This document shows positions 7,964 to 13,409 of a stretch of DNA of 23,838 nucleotides, piece after piece. Source of the DNA: Candidatus Scatomorpha merdipullorum (GTDB taxonomy: Bacteria; Bacillota; Clostridia; Oscillospirales; Oscillospiraceae); contig DVJK01000218.1 in NCBI GenBank assembly GCA_018716795.1, forward strand, positions 1-23,838, written 5' to 3'. Position numbers and translations under genes: made by a program. Every line of letters starts with the position of its first letter. Positions within the stretch are counted from its first letter, which is position 1. The notes beneath the pieces are model-generated. The model saw nothing but the letters and a program-made list of their open reading frames with translations. It did no database searches and was not told the origin of the DNA.

Positions 7964-8649
7964 TCGGCGAGGTAGTAGCCGACGCCCCACTTGGTGATGA
8001 TGAGCTTCGGCGAGGCGGGATCGTCCTCAAGCTTTTCGCGCAGGCGGCGGATGTGTACGTCGACGGTGCGCGCGTCGCCCTGATAGTCGTAGCCCCAGAC
8101 GAGGTCGAGGAGGCTGTCGCGGCTGTACACCCGGCCCGGCGAGCGCATGAAGAGCTCGATGAGGTCGAATTCGCGGGCGGTGAGGTCAACGGCCGCGCCG
8201 TTTTTCTTCGCCGTGCGCTTTTCCGTGTCCAGCGTGACGCCGCCGTGCTCGAGGATATGCGAGGGCGTCGCGCCGGGCTGCGAGGCGGTTATGCCCGCGC
8301 GGCGCAGCAGGGCGCGTATGCGCGCCTTGAGCTCGAGGATATTGAAGGGCTTGGTGATATAGTCGTCCGCGCCGGACTCGAAGCCCATGAGCTTGTCCGA
8401 GTCCTCGCTGCGCGCGGTGAGCATGATGATGGGCACGGTCGAGGTCTGGCGTATCCGCTGGCAGGCCTCCAGCCCGTCGAGCCCCGGCATCATGAGGTCG
8501 AGGATGATGAGGTCATAGCCGCCCTGCGCGGCCATCTGCACCGCGGTCGCGCCGTCATAGCAGGCCTCGACGGAGTATCCCTCGTTCTCGAGATTGAATT
8601 TTATGCCCTTGACGAGCAGCTTTTCGTCGTCCACAACGAGTATTTTCAT
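7960..8649 (-). CDS. OmpR/PhoB-family response regulator
   Basis: A 229-aa transcription regulator with a receiver domain (1-120) and a C-terminal winged helix (about 130-229). The receiver is fully canonical: acidic pair VVDDE (5-9), phospho-acceptor Asp51 in ILDLMMPGLDG, Thr in MLTA and Lys in ITKPF. The DNA-binding end shows LTAREFDLIELF and DVHIRRLREKL with the terminal WGVGYYL hairpin. Its ATG overlaps the stop of the ComEA-like gene (ATGA) and its stop overlaps the start of the sensor kinase, so the pair is co-expressed. It most likely controls its own operon and unlinked targets; the regulon cannot be read here. Confidence 0.95.
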   Translation of the reverse strand: MKILVVDDEKLLVKGIKFNLENEGYSVEACYDGATAVQMAAQGGYDLIILDLMMPGLDGLEACQRIRQTSTVPIIMLTARSEDSDKLMGFESGADDYITKPFNILELKARIRALLRRAGITASQPGATPSHILEHGGVTLDTEKRTAKKNGAAVDLTAREFDLIELFMRSPGRVYSRDSLLDLVWGYDYQGDARTVDVHIRRLREKLEDDPASPKLIITKWGVGYYLAE

Positions 8650-8999
8650 TGGCTGTCCTCCACGCAGATATAGTCGATGAGCCCCTCGACCAGCTCGAGG
8701 CTGAAGCCCGGGATGGCCAGCAGCTCGTACTCCCCGCCGAAGCCGCCGTACTTTTCGCGGTATTCGAGGATGTCCCGCGCGCGGGCCGGGCCTATGCCCG
8801 GCAGGAGCTCCAGCGCGGCCGCGTCCGCCCTGTTGATGTCTATCCGCCCGTCCGCGCCCTGGTATTCAAAGCGGGGCTGGGCCCCGCCGCGCTCGGTCTC
8901 GACGCCGGGAGCGGCCGCCGGGCGCAGCAGCACGGCGAGGGCGAGCAGCGCGCAGGCCGCGAGCATGACGGCCTGCCGGGCGCTGAGGGGCTTTTTCAT
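8646..8999 (-). CDS. ComEA-like helix-hairpin-helix protein, membrane-anchored
   Basis: A 117-aa protein with an N-terminal signal anchor (about residues 8-28, MLAACALLALAVLL) and a C-terminal pair of helix-hairpin-helix motifs. The core DINRADAAALELLPGIGPARARDILEYREKYGGF (written here in part: INRADAAALELLPGIG) is the ComEA hallmark: a sequence-independent DNA-binding unit placed outside the membrane for DNA uptake. It lacks the longer N-terminal linker of Bacillus ComEA and stands alone, without comEB/comEC next to it. I chose the ATG at 8999 because AAAGGAGG lies 7 nt upstream; an in-frame ATG at 9029 adds ten residues before the membrane segment. It is the first gene of the regulator-kinase operon and overlaps the regulator by 4 nt. 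Confidence 0.85.
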   Translation of the reverse strand: MKKPLSARQAVMLAACALLALAVLLRPAAAPGVETERGGAQPRFEYQGADGRIDINRADAAALELLPGIGPARARDILEYREKYGGFGGEYELLAIPGFSLELVEGLIDYICVEDSQ

Positions 9000-9054
9000 G
9001 CCGGAACCTCCTTTGCACGAGTTCGTCATAATCTTCGAGGGGCATACTGGGGGC

Positions 9055-9083
9055 TTGCTTTTCCGGCCCGGTGACAGTATAAT
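9055..9083 (+). promoter_or_regulatory. Sigma-A-like promoter upstream of the carboxypeptidase
   Basis: TTGCTT (9055-9060), a 17-nt spacer and a perfect TATAAT (9078-9083) point toward the carboxypeptidase gene, implying a leader of about 185 nt. On the minus strand TTTAAA, 16 nt, TATACT overlaps the same -10 (9076-9081) and could drive the ComEA operon, so the two promoters would interfere with each other. Predicted by eye only. Confidence 0.5.
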
Positions 9084-9225
9084 TAATGTGTGCGCGCTTT
9101 AAACGCCGGATTCCGGGCGCGCGCCGTTCTGAGGTATTATACCATGACGGCGCAGCCGGCAGGGTATAATGTGTCATCTTTTTCGGTTGCCCCGCCAGGG
9201 GCGAGAAAAAGGACTTGAAATCCAA

Positions 9226-9254
9226 GTATTATATCCGCCCTGAGGATATAATAC
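9226..9254. promoter_or_regulatory. Perfect 11-bp palindrome just before the carboxypeptidase start
   Basis: GTATTATATCC (9226-9236) and its exact complement GGATATAATAC (9244-9254) flank GCCCTGA. Each arm contains a TATAAT in opposite orientation, and the right arm ends about 20 nt before the start codon. A related palindrome, GGTATTATACC, lies at 9133-9143. These could be operators, paired -10 elements or a small RNA hairpin in the leader. Confidence 0.45.
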
Positions 9255-9275
9255 CACATTCGCACGGGGATGGAT

Positions 9276-10982
9276 ATGAAAAAAATAAAGATACTTTCGC
9301 TGATTTTAATATTTTGCCTGGCCCTGGCCCTGACGGCGCCGGGCACGCTCGCCGCGGAGGGCGAAGAGCTCGCCCCGCCGGAGCTGGACAGCGCCGCCGC
9401 CGTCGTCGCGGACGCGAACACCGGCCGCGTGCTCTACGCCTACAACGCGGACGAGCAGCGCTATCCCGCCTCGCTGACCAAGGTCATGACCGTCCTGCTG
9501 GCCGTCGAGGCCATAGAGCGCGGCGAGGTCACGACGGAGGACGCCGTCACCGCCGGGCAGGAGGCGCTTGAGGGCATGATAGCCGACGGCAGCACGGCGG
9601 GGATACAGCCGGGCGAGACGATGACGCTCGGCGACCTCATGTACTGCGCCATGCTCGGCTCCGCCAACGAGGCCTGCAACATCATCGCCGTACATATCTC
9701 CGGCTCCCTCGCGGCCTTCGTCGAGGACATGAACGAGCGCGCGGCTGAGCTCGGCTGCACGGGCACGCACTTCACGAACACGCACGGCCTGCCCGACGCC
9801 AATCACTACACCACGGCCCGCGACTTCACGCTCATAACCCTCGAGGCCATGAGCCACGACCTCTTCTTTGAGATTTCCGGCACCGTGAACTACACCGTGC
9901 CGGCCACGAACATGTCTGAGGAGCGGCAGCTTTCAAACTCCAACGGCCTCATAAATCCCGAGTGCCAGATCTATCCCGGGAACTACTACGAGTACGCCCG
10001 CGCCGGCAAGACCGGGCACACCAGCGACGCCGGCTACTGCCTGGCCTCCATGGCAGAGCGCGAGGAGGTAAGGCTCGTCGCCGTCGTCCTGGGCGGCAGC
10101 GCCGTGCAGAACGACAGCGGCTGGACCTACACAAACTTCTCCGACAGCCGCACGCTCTACAACTGGGTGTTCAACAACTTCAGCATGACCGAGGTGCTCA
10201 GCACCACCGAGCTCGTCACCAGCGTGAAGGTCAACCTGGCCGAGAACGACGGCATGGCCGTGCTCCGGCCCGCGGAGGCCGTCCGCGCCCTGGTGCCCGA
10301 CAAGGGCTTCGATCCCGCCGGGCTCGAGCGCGACATCGTCATCTTCAGCGAGCGGGACGGCAGCGAGCTGACCGCGCCGATAGCCGCCGGGACCGTGCTC
10401 GGCGAGCTCACGCTCAAGCTCGACGGGGTGGAGCTCGGCAGCTGCAGCCTCGTCACCAGCGGGGCCGTGGAGCTCGCGCGCAGCGAGTTCATGAAGATGG
10501 AGATAGCCGGCTTCTTCGGGAACATATGGGTGCAGCTCATAATAATCGCCCTGCTCGCGGCCCTCGCGCTCTACATACTCAGCGTCGTGCGCTACCGCAA
10601 GCTGCACAAGCGGCATCTGCTCTCCGTGGCCGAGGCCGAGGCCCGCGCGGCGGAGCGCCGCCGCGAGGAGGAGAGGGGCCCCGCCCAGCCCGTTCCGCAG
10701 AGCGAGGAGAGGGCCGCCGTCATGGCCGGAGCGCCGCGCAGGGCGGCGCCGCGCGCGGCGCCGCACGACACCGGCGAGCTCGACAAGACCATCGTGCGCC
10801 CCTCGCCCGGGAGCGCGCCCGCGGCGCCGCGGCCGGGCCGGCCGCAGACGCCCGTCCGCGGCGCGGAGCAGCGCCCGAGCGGCCGTCCGCCCGCGGGAGA
10901 CAAGGCCCGCCGCGACTATTTTGAGGAGTTCTTCCGCCAGAACGGCACGAACAGCCGCGGCGGGGAGCAGAACAAGCAGTAA
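9276..10982 (+). CDS. D-alanyl-D-alanine carboxypeptidase (S11, DacF/PBP5-like) with long cytoplasmic tail
   Basis: A 568-aa penicillin-binding protein that trims D-Ala from peptidoglycan stem peptides outside the membrane. Numbered from the ATG at 9276, a signal peptide (1-27) precedes the transpeptidase-like domain with SLTK (66-69, Ser66 nucleophile), SAN (129-131) and KTG (245-247). A C-terminal beta domain follows, then a membrane helix about 417-439. DacF/PBP5 proteins normally stop around 380-440 aa with an amphipathic anchor; here a true TM helix is followed by about 130 cytoplasmic residues rich in Ala, Pro and Arg, ending in a short acidic/aromatic helix (RDYFEEFF) near the C-terminus. 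I prefer the ATG at 9276 to the one at 9270 because GGGG sits 6 nt before it. A spore-cortex or vegetative role are both possible. Confidence 0.93.
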   Translation: MKKIKILSLILIFCLALALTAPGTLAAEGEELAPPELDSAAAVVADANTGRVLYAYNADEQRYPASLTKVMTVLLAVEAIERGEVTTEDAVTAGQEALEGMIADGSTAGIQPGETMTLGDLMYCAMLGSANEACNIIAVHISGSLAAFVEDMNERAAELGCTGTHFTNTHGLPDANHYTTARDFTLITLEAMSHDLFFEISGTVNYTVPATNMSEERQLSNSNGLINPECQIYPGNYYEYARAGKTGHTSDAGYCLASMAEREEVRLVAVVLGGSAVQNDSGWTYTNFSDSRTLYNWVFNNFSMTEVLSTTELVTSVKVNLAENDGMAVLRPAEAVRALVPDKGFDPAGLERDIVIFSERDGSELTAPIAAGTVLGELTLKLDGVELGSCSLVTSGAVELARSEFMKMEIAGFFGNIWVQLIIIALLAALALYILSVVRYRKLHKRHLLSVAEAEARAAERRREEERGPAQPVPQSEERAAVMAGAPRRAAPRAAPHDTGELDKTIVRPSPGSAPAAPRPGRPQTPVRGAEQRPSGRPPAGDKARRDYFEEFFRQNGTNSRGGEQNKQ

Positions 10983-10986
10983 GCCT

Positions 10987-11020
10987 CCGGCGCGGCCAAA
11001 CGCCGCGCCGGTTCTTTTTT
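10987..11020 (+). terminator. Rho-independent terminator after the carboxypeptidase
   Basis: A perfect 10-bp stem (CCGGCGCGGC / GCCGCGCCGG) with a CAAAC loop is followed directly by TTCTTTTTT. It begins 4 nt after the stop codon, so most transcripts should end here. Confidence 0.92.
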
Positions 11021-11052
11021 CGCCCGCGGCCCTTTGAGCCGCGCCGCGGGCG
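11021..11052 (+). repeat. Second GC-rich stem-loop in the leader of the next gene
   Basis: CGCCCGCGGC (11021-11030) and its exact complement (11043-11052) form a second 10-bp stem with a 12-nt loop, immediately behind the terminator and about 37 nt before the next start codon. It has no T-tract, so it may be an mRNA 5'-end or leader structure rather than a terminator. Confidence 0.5.
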
Positions 11053-11089
11053 CTGAAATATCCCGAAATCTATGCCTGGAGGCGTTTTG

Positions 11090-11845
11090 ATGAATCCCGC
11101 AGTAAACCTCAGCGGCGCCGCGCGCATCGCGATTATCCTCGCGCTGATATTCGCGGCGGTGCTTATAATCCACCTCATCGCCGGAAGCCGGAAGCTGGAG
11201 GGCCGCGCCGCCTATGTGGCGCTCTGCTGCCTCGTGGTGCTCTGCCTCTCGGGAGGCGCTCTGCTGTTCCTCTCCGAGGGCTCGCCCGACCCCGTGCAGA
11301 TTGAGGGCTTTGAGCCCTTCGGGCCCGAGGACCTCTCCGCCGCCGCGTCGCTCATGGAGGAGACCGTCTCGCTGCAATATACGGACGGCGTCGCGGAGGG
11401 GCGCGCGGGCGTGGCGTACTTCGACCTCATATTTAAGGACGGCAGCTTCGACCGCATGGCCCTCAGCGCCGAGTACGCGGCGCTGAACCCGGACGAAAAC
11501 GGCGAATACGCCGACTGGCGTCAGGCCGTGGCCGTCGACGCCGGCGGGCGCATATACAAGGAGGAGCGCGGCGAGCCCGCCGAGGGGCTTGAGACCGTTC
11601 CCGCCGACGCGCTCTTCGCCGCGCTCAGGCAGCTCGGCGGCCTCGACTGGGCCTCCGCGCTCGGCACCGTGCCCGAGGAGCTGCTTTTGAGCTCCGGCCC
11701 GGAGGAGCTCACGGCGGGCGGCGCGGCCTGGGTGTTCACGGACGGCGAGCTTGTGCCCGCGGACGGGTACGAAGGCTCCGGCGGGCTCTTCGCGCTGATT
11801 GTCTATGGCTCCGCGGGCGAGCAGCGCATTTTCCTCGACATATAA
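11090..11845 (+). CDS. Two-TM membrane protein with extracytoplasmic domain, unknown function
   Basis: I do not recognise this 251-aa protein. It has two hydrophobic helices close together (about residues 10-31 and 42-63), joined by a short basic loop (SRKLEGR), followed by about 185 acidic residues predicted outside the cell. The exterior part has alternating strand-like segments, for example GVAYFDLIFKDGSFDRMALS and AVAVDAGGRIYKEE, ending in ALIVYGSAGEQRIFLDI, but no motif I can name. The ATG at 11090 is chosen because GGAGG (11078-11082) lies 7 nt before it; an in-frame ATG at 11072 overlaps that site. It lies downstream of the carboxypeptidase but behind a strong terminator, so it is either separately transcribed or made at low level by read-through. 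Confidence 0.8.
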   Translation: MNPAVNLSGAARIAIILALIFAAVLIIHLIAGSRKLEGRAAYVALCCLVVLCLSGGALLFLSEGSPDPVQIEGFEPFGPEDLSAAASLMEETVSLQYTDGVAEGRAGVAYFDLIFKDGSFDRMALSAEYAALNPDENGEYADWRQAVAVDAGGRIYKEERGEPAEGLETVPADALFAALRQLGGLDWASALGTVPEELLLSSGPEELTAGGAAWVFTDGELVPADGYEGSGGLFALIVYGSAGEQRIFLDI

Positions 11846-11858
11846 AAGGCGCGCAAAA

Positions 11859-11890
11859 CGGCCGGTTCCGCACGGAACCGGCCGCTTTTT
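11859..11890. terminator. Bidirectional terminator between unknown protein and spo0A
   Basis: CGGCCGGTTCC (11859-11869) and its complement (11874-11884) form a perfect 11-bp stem with a GCAC loop. GCTTTTT follows on the plus strand and GTTTTGC on the minus strand. It lies 13 nt after the plus-strand stop and 8 nt after the spo0A stop, so it serves both convergent genes. Confidence 0.9.
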
Positions 11891-11898
11891 GCAGTCTC

Positions 11899-12669
11899 TT
11901 ACACGCTTTCCGCCCCGCCCCTCATGCGAAGGCGCAGGCAGTCGGCAATCATGGCGATGAACTCGCTGTTCGTGGGCTTGCCCTTTATGTTGCTGACCGT
12001 GTAGCCAAAGAACTTCTGCAGCACCTCGATGTCGCCGCGGTTCCAGGCGACCTCTATGGCGTGCCTTATGGCGCGCTCCACGCGGGAGGCCGTGGTGTCG
12101 AACTGCTTGGCCACGCTGGGATAGAGGACCTTTGTGACGGCGTTTATGACGTCCATGTCGTTGATGGCCAGGATGATGGCCGCGCGAAGGTACTGATAGC
12201 CCTTGATGTGGGCCGGGACGCCTATCTCGTGGATGATGTCCGTGACCATGGCCTCGAGCTTGACGCCGCCGGGCTGCTTCGGCGCGGCGGCGGGAGCCGG
12301 CCGCGAGAGGGCGCGCAGCGTGCTCACCAGGCTCTCCACGTCAAAGGGGCTGATGAGGATGTACGCCGCGCCGGCGGAGATGCACTCGGAGCGCATGCGG
12401 TCGCTGAAGCAGTCGGAGAAGACAATCGACTTCGTCTCCGGGGAGAGCTCCGGCGCCTTGCGCAGCAGCGCTATCCCGTCGAGCCCGGGCATGAGCAGCT
12501 CGCTTATGAGGAAGTCAGGGCGCTTCGCCTCCAGAAGCGGCAGCGCCTGCGCGCCGCCGACGGCCTGACCCACGACCTCGACGTCTTCACTCCGCTCCAA
12601 CTGCGAGGCGAGCTGTGCCGGCACCTCTTCGTTTGAGCCTGCTATGAGTACGCTGAGCTTAGTTTTCAT
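11899..12669 (-). CDS. spo0A: Sporulation master regulator Spo0A with degenerate receiver
   Basis: A 256-aa Spo0A. The DNA-binding half (about 140-250) is close to the textbook protein: IHEIGVPAHIKGY, TKVLYP, TTASRVERAIRHAIEVAW (recognition helix) and GYTVS..KPTNSEFIAM are all present. The receiver half (1-120) keeps the fold (LLMPGLDGIALL, AAYILISPFD) but has lost the phosphorylation site. The Bacillus acidic pair Asp10-Asp11 is Gly11-Ser12, the acceptor Asp56 is Glu57 (codon GAG), the conserved Thr in MLTA is Ser, and the Lys in LKPFD is Ser. The start at 12669 has GGAGG 7 nt upstream; a longer frame upstream is non-conserved. It is monocistronic here, without the usual spoIVB upstream. The family normally activates sporulation genes after phosphorylation; this one probably cannot be phosphorylated in the normal way. 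Confidence 0.95.
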   Translation of the reverse strand: MKTKLSVLIAGSNEEVPAQLASQLERSEDVEVVGQAVGGAQALPLLEAKRPDFLISELLMPGLDGIALLRKAPELSPETKSIVFSDCFSDRMRSECISAGAAYILISPFDVESLVSTLRALSRPAPAAAPKQPGGVKLEAMVTDIIHEIGVPAHIKGYQYLRAAIILAINDMDVINAVTKVLYPSVAKQFDTTASRVERAIRHAIEVAWNRGDIEVLQKFFGYTVSNIKGKPTNSEFIAMIADCLRLRMRGGAESV

Positions 12670-12746
12670 AATCCGACCTCCGAAATGATGTGTTGTTGGG
12701 ACTGCATATATATGTAAGCTCTGTTCGCATCCCTTGGCATACAAAT

Positions 12747-12775
12747 AATCTATCACAAAGCCGATTATATTGCAA
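12747..12775 (-). promoter_or_regulatory. Candidate promoter of spo0A
   Basis: On the minus strand TTGCAA (12775-12770), a 17-nt spacer and TAGATT (12752-12747, preceded by TGA) form a moderate sigma-A-like promoter about 75 nt before the spo0A start. A TATAAT also occurs within the spacer (12769-12764). The match is 4 of 6 in both boxes, so it is tentative. Confidence 0.4.
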
Positions 12776-12805
12776 TATCGCGACGCAACATTTGGAAGCT
12801 TTTTT

Positions 12806-12832
12806 ATCGACAGGGAATGACAAACGTCGACA
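12806..12832 (-). promoter_or_regulatory. Two 0A-box-like sites upstream of spo0A
   Basis: On the minus strand TGTCGAC (12832-12826) and TGTCGAT (12812-12806) each match the Spo0A-binding core TGTCGAA in six of seven positions. Their centres are 20 bp apart, about two helical turns, and they lie 30-60 bp upstream of the candidate spo0A -35. This suggests autoregulation; the match is by eye against the Bacillus consensus. Confidence 0.4.
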
Positions 12833-12848
12833 TAAGTTTTGAAATAAG

Positions 12849-12882
12849 CGAAAAAAGAAACCGCCCGGCCGAAACCGGGCGG
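12849..12882 (-). terminator. Terminator after pgsA
   Basis: On the minus strand an 8-bp stem CCGCCCGG / CCGGGCGG with a TTTCGG loop is followed by TTTCTTTTTTCGC. It begins 5 nt after the pgsA stop codon and closes the long recA operon, insulating spo0A from it. Confidence 0.92.
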
Positions 12883-12887
12883 AGCTG

Positions 12888-13409
12888 TCATTTGAACACT
12901 TCTGCGTTTTTTATGAAATATTCAACACCGGAATATACAGTTGCCAAAACAACGACTATCCAGCAAATAGTGACGACCAACTCGGGTACGGGCAGCATCA
13001 TGAGGCAGAAGCCGACCATGGTCGAGGCGGTCTTTATCTTGCCGGACCAGGCCGCGGCAATGACCTTGCCGCCCTCGACGGCGATGAGCCTGAGGCCCGT
13101 CACGGCCAGCTCCCTCGCCACGACGATTATCGCCGCCCAGGCGGGTATGTATCCCCAGTCGAGGTAGACCAGCATGACGGAGATGACGAGCAGCTTGTCC
13201 GCCAGCGGATCCATGAACTTGCCGAAGTTGCTCACCTGATTGCAGTGCCGGGCGATGTACCCGTCGACGAAGTCGGAGAGCGAGGCGAGGATGAAGACGG
13301 CCAGGGCGCAGTACATGTGCCCGGGGAAGTCCCAGTACATAAGCGCGAGCACCACGGGGATGAGCACGATGCGCGCGACGGTTATCTTGCTTGCGGTTGT
13401 CAGCTTCAT
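12888..13409 (-). CDS. pgsA: CDP-diacylglycerol-glycerol-3-phosphate 3-phosphatidyltransferase
   Basis: A 173-aa integral membrane enzyme that makes phosphatidylglycerol phosphate, the committed step to phosphatidylglycerol and cardiolipin. The CDP-alcohol phosphotransferase signature is complete: Asp46, Asp49-Gly50, Ala53-Arg54, Gly63, Asp67 and Asp71 in SDFVDGYIAR...GKFMDPLADK, which bind the metal ions and CDP-DAG. About five to six TM helices cover the protein, and the length is normal for PgsA. Its ATG overlaps the rimO stop by 4 nt, so it is translationally coupled. The rimO-pgsA-recA neighbourhood is conserved in many Firmicutes, but here pgsA lies at the very end and cinA is missing. 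Confidence 0.95.
   Translation of the reverse strand: MKLTTASKITVARIVLIPVVLALMYWDFPGHMYCALAVFILASLSDFVDGYIARHCNQVSNFGKFMDPLADKLLVISVMLVYLDWGYIPAWAAIIVVARELAVTGLRLIAVEGGKVIAAAWSGKIKTASTMVGFCLMMLPVPELVVTICWIVVVLATVYSGVEYFIKNAEVFK

Noticed and set aside
6531..8189. Long in-frame extension upstream of the GerMN lipoprotein on the minus strand
   Set aside because: It overlaps the sensor kinase and regulator in another frame and reads as Arg/Ala-rich noise; the lipoprotein has its own ribosome site and signal peptide at 6530.
9178..9211. Stem-loop CTTTTT...GCCCC GCCA GGGGC...AAAAAG in the carboxypeptidase leader considered as a riboswitch or terminator
   Set aside because: The pairing is interrupted by an internal loop and there is no T-tract after it; it matches no riboswitch I know. 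It may be a leader hairpin only.
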